Below are positions 8,618 to 17,553 of a stretch of 64,000 nt of DNA, in pieces. A program made the position numbers and the translations under genes. The notes under the pieces were generated by a model. That model was not told where the DNA came from and made no database searches. It saw only the letters and a program-made list of their open reading frames with translations. How positions within the stretch are numbered: the first letter of the stretch is position 1; every line of letters starts with the position of its first letter. The DNA is from Subsaximicrobium wynnwilliamsii (GTDB lineage Bacteria; Bacteroidota; Bacteroidia; Flavobacteriales; Flavobacteriaceae), in NCBI RefSeq assembly GCF_007997225.1, contig NZ_VORM01000001.1, forward strand, positions 124,001-188,000, in the 5' to 3' direction.

Positions 8618-9883
8618 TTATACTAAAAATTGAAATAAATCAGGTTTGTCATTAAGGTAGTCCCCAAAAAAGTTGCGCAATTTCATTCTAGCGATCAAAG
8701 GCTGCAAGTCTTTGGCATCCTTCAACTGAAGCCCCACTACTGCAGCACCATTCTCCCGATTGGTTTTTTTGGTGTACTCAAAATGCGTGATGTCATCGTT
8801 TGGGCCTAAAATTTCGACCACAAATTCCCGTAATGCTCCCGCGCGTTGTGGAAATTTGATAATAAAATAGTGTTTTAAATTGGCATATAGTAATGCACGC
8901 TCCTTAATTTCGGCAGTTCTTGTAATATCATTATTGCTTCCGCTTATCACGCAAACCACATTTTTACCTTTGATCTCTTCAGCATATTGGTCTAAAGCGG
9001 CAATGCTCAAAGCGCCTGCAGGCTCAATCACAATCGCTTCCTTGTTGTAAAGATCCAAGATGACTTGGCATATTTTACCTTCATCCACAGTGATCACATC
9101 GTGTAGATTTGCCCTACAGATTTCAAAATTGAGGTCGCCCACACGTTTTACCGCAGCGCCATCCACGAAATTCTCTATATTATCCAGCTCGGTATTTTGA
9201 TTGTTTTTAATGGAAGTAGACATGGATGGTGCACCTTTTGGTTCCACACCAATCACTTTGGTTTGCGGCGATAATTCCTTGAAAACCGCAGACAACCCTG
9301 CCGATAAACCGCCGCCTCCCACCGGCACAAACACATAATGGATGGGATGCTCGAGCGCTTGGTCAATAATCTCCAGACCTACCGTAGCCTGCCCTTCAAT
9401 CACTTTTTTATCGTTAAATGGGTTTATAAAGGTTTTATGCGAATCCTCACAGTGCATCATAGCTGCATGAAAGGCATCGTCATAGGTATCACCTATCAAA
9501 ATCACATCGATAAACTCCTCACCAAACATTTTGACCTGTTCAATTTTTTGATTTGATGTTGGCGCAGGCATAAATATCGCGCCTTTAATCTTCAGTAATT
9601 TACAAGAAAGCGCTACACCTTGTGCGTGATTTCCAGCACTGGCACAAACGATTCCGTTTTCGGTTTCCGCAGCCGATAAGGATGACATCTTATTGTAAGC
9701 ACCTCTTATTTTATAGGAACGCACTTGCTGCAAATCCTCGCGCTTGAAGAGAATATTACATTCAAATTGTTTAGAATGCCGCACATTTTTCATCAAAGGC
9801 GTCACAGCAGCAACACCTTCCAATTTTTTTGCAGCTGCTTCTACGGAAGCTAAGCTTGGGTAATATGTGGTGGTTATTTGCAT
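8618..9883 (-). CDS. ilvA: Threonine ammonia-lyase (threonine deaminase)
   Basis: PLP enzyme that converts threonine to 2-oxobutanoate, committing carbon to isoleucine. The PLP lysine is in RSYKIRGAYNKM (Lys58 from the chosen start), the phosphate-cup glycine loop is VPVGGGGLSAGL, and a C-terminal regulatory ACT-like segment follows (HYFIIKFPQRAGALREFV onward). The frame is open 14 codons upstream, but those codons come from a CCTGC..GCAGG hairpin. The ATG at 9883, opening MQITTTYYPS, is preferred. Length (421) fits the short, single-ACT-like form. It is the last gene of the ilvD-B-N-C-A series and leads directly into the aldehyde dehydrogenase gene. Confidence 0.92.
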   Translation of the reverse strand: MQITTTYYPSLASVEAAAKKLEGVAAVTPLMKNVRHSKQFECNILFKREDLQQVRSYKIRGAYNKMSSLSAAETENGIVCASAGNHAQGVALSCKLLKIKGAIFMPAPTSNQKIEQVKMFGEEFIDVILIGDTYDDAFHAAMMHCEDSHKTFINPFNDKKVIEGQATVGLEIIDQALEHPIHYVFVPVGGGGLSAGLSAVFKELSPQTKVIGVEPKGAPSMSTSIKNNQNTELDNIENFVDGAAVKRVGDLNFEICRANLHDVITVDEGKICQVILDLYNKEAIVIEPAGALSIAALDQYAEEIKGKNVVCVISGSNNDITRTAEIKERALLYANLKHYFIIKFPQRAGALREFVVEILGPNDDITHFEYTKKTNRENGAAVVGLQLKDAKDLQPLIARMKLRNFFGDYLNDKPDLFQFLV

Positions 9884-9993
9884 AGTATATTCCTGCACAG
9901 GCAGGAATCTTTTGATTTTATTCAATTCATATAAAATTTCCCTAAATGACCTCTAAGCCCCGAAGCTTCGGGATTAAAACCTTAGAGGACTAA

Positions 9994-11502
9994 CTATGAT
10001 GCCAAAACCGATGCTTCAGCATCCACCTCATCAGACTTTATCACTTTCATGGCAGTCATGGCAGCGCGTAATCGTTTCCCAACTTTTTCGATGGAATGGT
10101 TTCTGATGGCATCATTTGCTGCAATCAATTCAATATTATCAACTGAATTTGAATTTGAATAGGATTTCCCAATAACCGAAGTATCGACCGATTTCATAAA
10201 ATCTGCCAATAGTGGTTTGCAGGCATGGTCAAATAAATAGCAGCCATATTCCGCAGTATCGGAAATCACACGGTTCATCTCAAATAATTTCTTTCTGGCG
10301 ATGGTATTGGCAATCAAAGGCAACTCGTGCAAGGACTCATAATACGCCGAATCCTCAACAATCCCAGCGCTTACCATAGTCTCATAAGCCAATTCCACAC
10401 CCGATTTTACAAAAGCCACTAATAAAGTACCATGGTCAAAATAGTCCTGTTCTGAAATGTGCTCTGAAGTCAGTTTTGTTTTTTCGAAAGCCGTCTCACC
10501 GGTTTCAGCACGCCATTTCAAAAGGTTCACATCGTCATTGGCCCAATCTTCCATCATGGTTTTTGAGAAATGTCCGGAAATGATATCGTCCATGTGCTTT
10601 TCAAATAAGGGGCGCATGATGTCCTTCAATTCTTCGGAAAGTTGAAAAGCCTTCAGTTTTGCAGGATTGGATAAACGGTCCATCATATTCGTGATACCGC
10701 CATGTTTCAGCGCTTCGGTAATCGTTTCCCAACCATATTGTATCAATTTCGCAGCGTAATTAGAGTCGATACCTTCAGCAACCATTTTATCAAAACTCAA
10801 GATAGCACCTGTTTGCAAAAGACCGCACAGCATGGTTTGCTCGCCCATCAAATCCGATTTTACTTCTGCGATAAACGAAGACTGCAATACGCCAGCCTTA
10901 TCGCCTCCGGTAGCCACCGCATAAGCTTTGGCCTGGTTCCAACCCTTGTTTTCCGGGTCATTCTCAGGATGTACCGCAATTAATGTGGGCACACCGAAAC
11001 CGCGTTTGTATTCCTCACGTACCTCGGTACCAGGACATTTTGGCGCCACCATAATAACCGTTAAGTCTTCTCGAATTTTAGTGCCTTCCTCAACAATATT
11101 GAAACCGTGCGAATAACTTAGGGTCGCTCCTTTTTTCATCAAAGGCATCACGGTTTTTACCACATTGCTGTGTTGCTTATCGGGAGTGAGATTCAACACC
11201 AAGTCGGCAGTGGGAATTAAGTCGTCGTAATTGCCAACTGTAAATCCGTTTGAGCTCGCGTTTTTGTAGGACTCCCGCTTTTCATCAATGGCAGCTTGGC
11301 GCAGGGCATAGGAAATATCCAAGCCAGAATCGCGCATGTTCAAGCCTTGATTTAAGCCTTGCGCGCCACAACCTACGATGACGATTTTCTTGCCTTTCAA
11401 AGCGGTCACGCCATCCTCAAATTCTGAGGCGTCCATAAATCGGCATTTTCCCAATTGTTCCAATTGCTGTCTTAATGATAAAGTGTTGAAGTAATTTGAC
11501 AT
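9994..11502 (-). CDS. ilvC: Ketol-acid reductoisomerase (long form)
   Basis: NADPH- and Mg-dependent isomeroreductase of acetolactate and acetohydroxybutyrate. The Rossmann loop [16 protein letters not shown] is at about residues 41-56. At 502 residues it belongs to the long class II enzymes with a duplicated C-terminal knotted domain; the [27 protein letters not shown] and [28 protein letters not shown] blocks are the two related halves. It sits between ilvA (110 bp away) and the repeat-rich spacer before ilvN. There is no sign of damage. Confidence 0.95.
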   Translation of the reverse strand: MSNYFNTLSLRQQLEQLGKCRFMDASEFEDGVTALKGKKIVIVGCGAQGLNQGLNMRDSGLDISYALRQAAIDEKRESYKNASSNGFTVGNYDDLIPTADLVLNLTPDKQHSNVVKTVMPLMKKGATLSYSHGFNIVEEGTKIREDLTVIMVAPKCPGTEVREEYKRGFGVPTLIAVHPENDPENKGWNQAKAYAVATGGDKAGVLQSSFIAEVKSDLMGEQTMLCGLLQTGAILSFDKMVAEGIDSNYAAKLIQYGWETITEALKHGGITNMMDRLSNPAKLKAFQLSEELKDIMRPLFEKHMDDIISGHFSKTMMEDWANDDVNLLKWRAETGETAFEKTKLTSEHISEQDYFDHGTLLVAFVKSGVELAYETMVSAGIVEDSAYYESLHELPLIANTIARKKLFEMNRVISDTAEYGCYLFDHACKPLLADFMKSVDTSVIGKSYSNSNSVDNIELIAANDAIRNHSIEKVGKRLRAAMTAMKVIKSDEVDAEASVLAS

Positions 11503-11555
11503 GTCTTTTATTTATTTTACTGAAATTTATTTTGAAAATTGATGTTGTTAAATTT

Positions 11556-12302
11556 TAGAGAAGAGAAAATAGAGCCTAGAGTATAGACTTGATTTTATTA
11601 AACCTAATCATTCTTCTGTCATTCATCTTTTTTCTTTTTTCTCTTTTGTATGTTCTCTTTTCTATTCTAATTGTCAACTGCTGTTACTATCACCCTCAGA
11701 CCTATAAGGAGACCTCCTACGTCGGCGACACTTTGCAGGTCAGCCACCTTTGAATGAATTTGAAACTAAGGTCTTTTTTGTCTATGCTCTAGGTTCTATT
11801 CTCTATATTCTAAACTCTATTTTTTCAATGGTGCAAAAACGCTTCCCTAAAATTCTAGAAAAAAGAATATAGAAGCTAGAAAATAGACTTGATTTTATTG
11901 AGCCTCATCATTTATCTATCGTTCATCTTTTTTATTTCTCGCTCTTCTATGTTCTTTTCTCTCCTCTAATTCTCAATTGTTGTTTTACTGTCATCCTCAG
12001 ACCTACAAGGAGGCCTCCTGAGTCGGCGGCACCTTGCAGGTCAGCCACCTTTGAAGGAATTTGAAACTAAGGTCTTTTTTGTCTATGCTCTAGGTTCTAT
12101 TCTCTATTCTCTTTGCTCTACCCTATTTTTAGACTCGTGCTATATTATCGTCTCAGACCTACAAGGAGGCCTCCTACGTCGGCGACACTTTACAGGTCAG
12201 CCACCTTTGAAGGAATTTGAAACTAAGGTCTTTTTTGTCTATGCTCTAGGTTCTATTCTCTATATTCTTTTCTCTTTTCTTTATATTCTAAACTCTATTT
12301 TT
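11556..12302. repeat. Tandemly expanded intergenic repeat between ilvN and ilvC
   Basis: The 800-bp spacer holds no gene but three copies of a unit whose core is at 11697-11802, 11998-12107 and 12153-12262. The core begins with AGACCTACAAGGAGGCCTCCT (variants) closed by TTGCAGGTC, and runs on through a conserved tract ending CTATGCTCTAGGTTCTATTC. Two copies are preceded by a related AT/pyrimidine-rich segment (about 11556-11696 and 11855-11997), which also occurs in the ilvB-ilvN gap. Forty-seven bases including the 3' end of ilvN (12282-12328) are duplicated at 11804-11850, so the array grew by duplication from the ilvN end. Confidence 0.85.
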
Positions 12303-12836
12303 TCAATGGTGCAAAAACGCTTCCCTAAGCATGGTCGAAATCCGCATTTCATCTTTAGTGACCGCAATGCGACCCGAACGTGTGTATTGCATAATGCCGA
12401 AAACACTGAGCTCTCTTGAAAGCATATCGATTTCCTCTTTTCTGCCCGATTTCTCAATGACAAAAAATTCTCGGTTTACCGTAACAATGCGTGCGTTGCT
12501 TTCTTTGATGATGTTCTGAATTTGGCGTTCTTCAAACAACAAAGCCGACCTCATCTTAAAAATTGAGGATTCCTGATAAATGATATCATCTTCGGTATGA
12601 TAAAAGGCCTTGATAACCTCCACTTGCTTCTCTAACTGCCCAATGATTTTTTTAATGCGCTCTTCGGAAAGTTCCACAACAATGGTCCATTTTGAGACAT
12701 TTTCAATCTCGGAAGCCGAAGAATTAATGCTCTCAATGTTGATGTGTCTCCGCTGAAAAATCGCCGAAATACGATTGAGCAACCCGATATTATTTTCGGT
12801 GTATATAAAAACGGTGTATTGTATGTTGTCGTTCAT
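12303..12836 (-). CDS. ilvN: Acetolactate synthase small (regulatory) subunit
   Basis: Regulatory subunit of acetohydroxyacid synthase, which binds valine and activates the catalytic subunit. The N-terminal ACT domain is clear (YTVFIYTENNIGLLNRISAIF with the N-I-G-L-L-N-R-I-S signature, about residues 7-27), followed by a second ferredoxin-like C-terminal half; 177 residues is typical. It lies 245 bp downstream of ilvB, an unusually wide gap for a subunit pair, filled by a repeat-like pyrimidine tract. The 3' end of the gene is duplicated further downstream inside the repeat array. Confidence 0.9.
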   Translation of the reverse strand: MNDNIQYTVFIYTENNIGLLNRISAIFQRRHINIESINSSASEIENVSKWTIVVELSEERIKKIIGQLEKQVEVIKAFYHTEDDIIYQESSIFKMRSALLFEERQIQNIIKESNARIVTVNREFFVIEKSGRKEEIDMLSRELSVFGIMQYTRSGRIAVTKDEMRISTMLREAFLHH

Positions 12837-12852
12837 TGTTTTTCTATTTTAG

Positions 12853-13080
12853 AGGGAAGTTGGGTAGAGGGTGGAATCTAGAGTCTAGAGTCTAGATTTG
12901 ATTTTATTAAACCTCGTAATTCATCAATCGCTCATCTCTTTTCTTTTCTCGCTTTTCTATGCTCTTTTTCTAATCTAATTTTAGACTCTTTCTTTTTTTA
13001 AACTAATTTTAGGCTCTTCATGTATTTTCGTGGTCAGACCTACAAGGAGGCCTCCTTCGTGGGCAACACCTTGCAGGTTT
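12853..13080. repeat. Repeat copy between ilvB and ilvN
   Basis: This gap contains TCTAGAGTC direct repeats, a TTGATTTTATTAAACC segment and a pyrimidine-rich tract. It ends with the GACCTACAAGGAGGCCTCCT palindrome whose 3' arm (CCTTGCAGG) abuts the ilvB stop codon. It is a fourth, diverged copy of the unit expanded between ilvN and ilvC. Confidence 0.7.
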
Positions 13081-14817
13081 TTACTCCAAACGAATCTCAG
13101 AAACACTTGCTCCAGTAGGAATCATCGGGAAAACATTGCCTTCTTTTTCCACGCGCACTTCAAGAAAATACGGCCCTTCAGTTTCCATCATGGTTTTGAC
13201 CGCTTCTTTTAAATCTTCTCGTTTCGTCACTTTATTGGCTGCGATGCTATAGCCTTTGGCAATGGCGACAAAATCTGGATTTACCATTTCTGTGGAAGCG
13301 TAGCGTTTTTCAAAGAAGAGTTGTTGCCATTGGCGCACCATTCCGAGGAATTCATTATTTAAAACCACGATTTTTACTGGTGTTTTCTGCTGAAAAATAG
13401 TGCCCAATTCCTGAATGGTCATTTGGTACCCACCATCGCCTATAATGGCGACCACCTCACGGTCTGGAGCCGCCATTTTTGCGCCAATGGCTGCTGGTAA
13501 GGCAAAACCCATGGTGCCGAGACCTCCAGAGGTAATATTACTTTTGGTCTTATTGAAATTGGCATACCGGCAAGCCACCATTTGATGCTGGCCCACATCG
13601 CTCACAATCGCTGCATCGCCTTTGGTTTGGATGTTGATTTCTTTTAAAACCTCGCCCATGGTCAGGCCTTCCTTGGTGGGATATAAGTCGTGCTTAATGA
13701 CTTTCTCATATTCCACATCATATAAGTCTTTAAATCTTTGATGCCATTCTTGATGGGTTTTTTCTTCCAGCAGCGGCAATAGGGCCTCAAGACTTGCTTT
13801 CGCATCGCCCAATACCGCAATGTCGGTTTTGACGTTTTTATCCACTTCCGCAGGGTCAATTTCAAAATGGATGATTTTTGCCTGTTTGGCATAACTCGCC
13901 AGATTACCAGTAACACGGTCGTCAAAACGCATCCCAATAGCGATGAGCACATCGCAATCGTTGGTCAATACATTAGGCGCATAATTACCGTGCATGCCTA
14001 CCATACCTACATTCAATGGATGTGAGGTTGGGACGGCCGAAGCACCTAAAATCGTCCATGCTGAAGGGATTCCCGCTTTTTCGATAACCGCCTTAAACGC
14101 GTCTTCCGCTTTGCCTAAAATCACACCCTGTCCCCATACGATAAATGGTTTTTTCGCCGCATTTATAGCTTCCGCAGCCGCTTTTAAAGTGGCTTCATCG
14201 GTTTTAGGAACCGGTTTATAGCTTCTAATTCCTGTACATTTTTCATACTTAAAATCGAATTCCTCAAACTGTGCGTCTTTTGTAATATCAATTAATACAG
14301 GCCCTGGCCTTCCACTTCTAGCGATATAAAATGCTTTCGCCATGACTTCAGGAATTTGCGATGCTTTGGTAATTTGGTGGTTCCATTTAGTAACCGGTGT
14401 GGAAATACCCACAATATCGGTTTCTTGAAAGGCATCACTGCCCAACAAATGCGAGCCTACTTGACCCGTAATGCAGACCATAGGTGTGGAATCGATTTGC
14501 GCATCGGCGATACCGGTAATTAAGTTTGTCGCTCCCGGCCCAGAAGTCGCAATCGCGACGCCCACTTTCCCAGAAATTCTGGCGTAACCCTGCGCAGCAT
14601 GGGTTGCCCCTTGCTCGTGTCGCGTCATGACATGGTGGATTCTATCCTGATACTTATATAGCTCATCATAAACAGGCATGATGGCACCGCCAGGATAGCC
14701 GTATAAAATGTCAACGCCCTCGGCCAATAGACATTTGATAACGGCTTCGCTGCCCGAGATGCGCTCGGTAACTTGTGAATTATTGGTTTCTTTTTGTATG
14801 GTTTGTGTTGCTTTCAT
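13081..14817 (-). CDS. ilvB: Acetolactate synthase large (catalytic) subunit
   Basis: Thiamine-diphosphate enzyme that joins pyruvate with pyruvate or 2-oxobutanoate, the first common step to valine, leucine and isoleucine. The N-terminal domain shows GYPGGAIMPVYDELY and RHEQGATHAAQGYAR with the cofactor-activating Glu. The C-terminal domain shows the TPP/Mg motif GDGGYQMTIQELGT followed by VVLNNEFLGMVRQWQ. Its 578 residues are complete, and a C-terminal GASVSEIRLE tail ends at the adjoining repeat. It lies between ilvD and ilvN on the minus strand in the usual Bacteroidota order. Confidence 0.95.
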   Translation of the reverse strand: MKATQTIQKETNNSQVTERISGSEAVIKCLLAEGVDILYGYPGGAIMPVYDELYKYQDRIHHVMTRHEQGATHAAQGYARISGKVGVAIATSGPGATNLITGIADAQIDSTPMVCITGQVGSHLLGSDAFQETDIVGISTPVTKWNHQITKASQIPEVMAKAFYIARSGRPGPVLIDITKDAQFEEFDFKYEKCTGIRSYKPVPKTDEATLKAAAEAINAAKKPFIVWGQGVILGKAEDAFKAVIEKAGIPSAWTILGASAVPTSHPLNVGMVGMHGNYAPNVLTNDCDVLIAIGMRFDDRVTGNLASYAKQAKIIHFEIDPAEVDKNVKTDIAVLGDAKASLEALLPLLEEKTHQEWHQRFKDLYDVEYEKVIKHDLYPTKEGLTMGEVLKEINIQTKGDAAIVSDVGQHQMVACRYANFNKTKSNITSGGLGTMGFALPAAIGAKMAAPDREVVAIIGDGGYQMTIQELGTIFQQKTPVKIVVLNNEFLGMVRQWQQLFFEKRYASTEMVNPDFVAIAKGYSIAANKVTKREDLKEAVKTMMETEGPYFLEVRVEKEGNVFPMIPTGASVSEIRLE

Positions 14818-14820
14818 AGG

Positions 14821-14945
14821 CTTAATCCTCCCTTAATCCCTCCAAAGGAGGGAAACTGTTATTCCTCCATAACCCTCTCCTCCCTTAATCCCTCCAAAGG
14901 AGGGAAACTGTTCCTCCCTAACTCTCCCAAGGAGGGACTGTGGCG
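14821..14945. repeat. Duplicated CTCCCTTAATCCCTCCAAAGGAGGG palindrome
   Basis: Two direct copies of a unit built on CCCTCC-AAA-GGAGGG and ending GGAAACTGTT, plus a third partial stem (CTCTCCCAAGGAGGG), lie between ilvD and ilvB. Each can fold as a short hairpin. They look like dispersed intergenic palindromes rather than operators. Confidence 0.65.
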
Positions 14946-15046
14946 GGAATACTTTTGAGTGATGGTTTAATTATTATTTGATTCTAGTTCCTCTTATGTC
15001 TTGATTCTTGGTTCTATCTTCTATCTTCTCTCGGCAAATTCTGTTT

Positions 15047-16726
15047 TCAAAACTCATCTGTTACGCAGCCTTTTGAAGCTGAAGAAACCGTTTTTGCATA
15101 TTTATAGAGGACGCCCCGTTTGAATTTCAAGGCGGGTGCTTTCCAGTGTTGTCTTCTCTTCGATAATTCTTCTTCGGAAACTTCCATGGTAATCGTATTG
15201 GTTTCGGCATCAATGGCAATCATATCGCCATCTTTTACCAATGCTAGGTTCCCGCCCTCTTGGGCTTCTGGTGTGATGTGACCCACTACGAATCCGTGCG
15301 TGCCGCCTGAAAATCGCCCGTCGGTAATTAGGGCGACATCCTTTCCTAAGCCTGCACCCATAATGGCTGCGGTAGGTTTGAGCATTTCGGGCATGCCAGG
15401 ACCGCCTTTTGGACCTTCGTATCGAATGACCACCACGTCGCCTTTTTCGACTTTTCCGTCACGAATACCATCGTTCGCTGCATATTCGCCTTCGAAGACT
15501 TTCGCTTTTCCGCGGAAATGCAAGCCTTCCTTACCTGTGATTTTTGCGACGCTGCCTTCCGTAGCTAAATTTCCGTAGAGCATTCTTAAATGTCCGGAAA
15601 TCTTGATGGGTTCCTCAATGGATTTTATAACATCCTGACCTTCCGCCAAATCATCCACATCCAATAAGTTTTCGGCCAAAGTCTTCCCTGTAACTGTTAA
15701 GCAGTCGCCGTGGATGAGGCCATTTTTCAGCAAATATTTTAAAACCGCAGGGATGCCTCCAACACGATGCACGTCTTCCATGAGGTATTTTCCGCTGGGC
15801 TTTAAATCGGCCAAAAATGGTGTATTGTCACTAATCTCCTGAAAATCCTTCAGCGTAAAATCAATTTGAGCCGCTCGGGCAATGGCCAAAAAGTGGAGCA
15901 CCGCATTGGTAGAACCACCTAAAATCGTGACCAATCGTACGGCGTTTTCCAAAGATTTTCTGGTAATAATATCGGAGGGCTTAATATCTTTTTCCAACAG
16001 CAATCGCAAAGCTTCGCCAGCTTTAACTGATTCTTGCTGTTTGGCATCACTCAAAGCCGGATTGGAAGAATTAAAAGGCAGCGTCATGCCCAAAGCTTCA
16101 ATTGCCGAAGCCATGGTATTGGCAGTGTACATGCCACCGCAGGCTCCAGCGCCCGGACAGGCTTTCTCCACGATATGTTGATATTCGGTCTCGTCCATTG
16201 TGCCTGCGACCTTACTGCCCCAAGCTTCAAATGCTGAAACGACATCCAGTTTTTTACCATTATGGCAACCAGAATCGATGGTGCCACCGTAAACTAAAAT
16301 GCTGGGCCTATCCAACCGAATCATCGCCATCAAGGCGCCTGGCATATTTTTATCGCAGCCCACAACCGTAATCAAGCCATCATAACTCATGGCCTGCACC
16401 ACGGTTTCCATAGAGTCGGCAATGATATCTCGGGAAGGCAAGGAATAGCGCATCCCTGGAGTTCCCATAGAAATCCCATCACTTACACCAATGGTGTTGA
16501 AAATGAGCCCAATGATGTCCTCGTTTTTGGTGCCTTGCTTGACCAATTTCGCCAAGTCATTGAGATGCATATTACAAGGGTTGCCCTCATAACCTGTACT
16601 CGCAATCCCAACCATGGGCTTATAAAAATCTTCCTTTGTTAATCCAATCGCGTGCAACATCGCTTGCGCTGCAGGCTGGGTTGGGTCTTGGGTAACGGTT
16701 TTACTGTACTTGTTTAATTGGCTCAT
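15047..16726 (-). CDS. ilvD: Dihydroxy-acid dehydratase
   Basis: Fe-S dehydratase of the third common branched-chain step. Cluster ligands are visible in [25 protein letters not shown] and [17 protein letters not shown]; the C-terminal half has the [15 protein letters not shown] motif. The start is set at the ATG at 16726 ([17 protein letters not shown]), since the ten codons upstream in the open frame do not belong to the family; this gives 559 residues. The ATG overlaps the stop codon of a 14-codon upstream ORF (16723-16767), suggesting translational coupling. It is the first gene of the ilv series. Confidence 0.94.
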   Translation of the reverse strand: MSQLNKYSKTVTQDPTQPAAQAMLHAIGLTKEDFYKPMVGIASTGYEGNPCNMHLNDLAKLVKQGTKNEDIIGLIFNTIGVSDGISMGTPGMRYSLPSRDIIADSMETVVQAMSYDGLITVVGCDKNMPGALMAMIRLDRPSILVYGGTIDSGCHNGKKLDVVSAFEAWGSKVAGTMDETEYQHIVEKACPGAGACGGMYTANTMASAIEALGMTLPFNSSNPALSDAKQQESVKAGEALRLLLEKDIKPSDIITRKSLENAVRLVTILGGSTNAVLHFLAIARAAQIDFTLKDFQEISDNTPFLADLKPSGKYLMEDVHRVGGIPAVLKYLLKNGLIHGDCLTVTGKTLAENLLDVDDLAEGQDVIKSIEEPIKISGHLRMLYGNLATEGSVAKITGKEGLHFRGKAKVFEGEYAANDGIRDGKVEKGDVVVIRYEGPKGGPGMPEMLKPTAAIMGAGLGKDVALITDGRFSGGTHGFVVGHITPEAQEGGNLALVKDGDMIAIDAETNTITMEVSEEELSKRRQHWKAPALKFKRGVLYKYAKTVSSASKGCVTDEF

Positions 16727-16767
16727 AATAAAATTTGATGAGACGAAATTAACCACTTGATTTTCAT
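16723..16767 (-). CDS. Possible ilv leader peptide overlapping ilvD
   Basis: The frame reads [14 protein letters not shown] then TGA, the stop sharing bases with the ilvD ATG (ATGA). Six of fourteen codons are Ile or Leu, the products of this operon, so stalling at these codons could alter ilvD initiation. The region is AT-rich, which favours such codons by chance, so this is suggestive only. Confidence 0.3.
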   Translation of the reverse strand: MKIKWLISSHQILL

Positions 16768-17310
16768 TGCTCTTAGAATTTGGGATTCGGAAGCTAAACC
16801 CAAGGCTCGAAGTGCCTATTTATTTTACTGAAAATCAGGGTTTTGACCTGGGCTAATTATGATGTTCAGGCGTGTTAATTTATTGTGGATTTAGAAGAAT
16901 TTATCAGATGAATAATTTTTCGCTCTTAAAATGAGAATTCTCTTATTCTGAAGCTTTATAAATTGCGTAGCATAAAGCCTTTGATTAAATTTTTGATTGC
17001 TGAAAACTATTTAGAAAAAGCACTATAGTGAAATCGGAAAACAATGAATTTAAATCAATATTGTCCGACAAAGACTTAAGACCGCTGCGCTGCAAGACAT
17101 AAGACTTGATTCGTAAACATTTGAGAATTAAGCCCATCTGATTGTCATTTTCACAACCAAAACTTAAAATGTCTTTAAGAGTTTAAGCAAGCTATTATAT
17201 TTAAAATTTGCCTAAAAGCTTGCTGCTGTTAACAAAATCGTTGTTTATAAAAGTTTAATCGGACAACAATGAACTTAATCTTTTAGTAATTTGGGGTATT
17301 ATAAGATTTC
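16768..17310. other. Non-coding region upstream of ilvD
   Basis: AT-rich DNA with no credible gene. I see no matched TTG/TAnnTTTG promoter pair for ilvD, no strong hairpin and no conserved RNA motif. The ilvD promoter must lie somewhere here or upstream. Confidence 0.5.
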
Positions 17311-17439
17311 TCATTTTGTCAAGTCCCTGCTAAGATGGTGGATAATAAGAATATCTGCCCTTTTATTATTGATGACTTTGTAGGTTATTCTATAGCGCCC
17401 TTGGATGAGTTGCCTTAAATCTGCTCTTTCAAATTCTGG
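17311..17439 (-). pseudogene. C-terminal remnant of a RelE/ParE-family toxin
   Basis: Between gltD and ilvD the minus strand encodes 42 residues. They read PEFERADLRQLIQGRYRITY, then KVINNKRADILIIHHLSRDL. This has the RxLxxGxYRIxYxV...IxILxIxHxxRxL pattern that ends ParE/RelE toxins. A stop codon precedes it in frame, and there is no start codon or antitoxin partner. It is read as the decayed tail of a toxin gene whose front half is lost. Confidence 0.6.
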
Positions 17440-17553
17440 CTACGGAAACCTCTCAACTCGCAGTGACCCATATGAAAGTCTGTGTTTTTTTTGACCAAGA
17501 TCCCGATAATTATCGGGACTGCTTCTGCCCTTCGGCATACAAGTTCGCAGGCA

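Noticed and set aside
11556-12302. CRISPR or transposon in the ilvN-ilvC gap
   Set aside because: Copies are long, irregularly spaced and contain part of ilvN; there are no terminal inverted repeats or transposase. Local duplication explains it.
12051-12419. 122-codon plus ORF over the ilv repeat region
   Set aside because: It translates the tandem repeat and then runs antisense through ilvN; not a gene.
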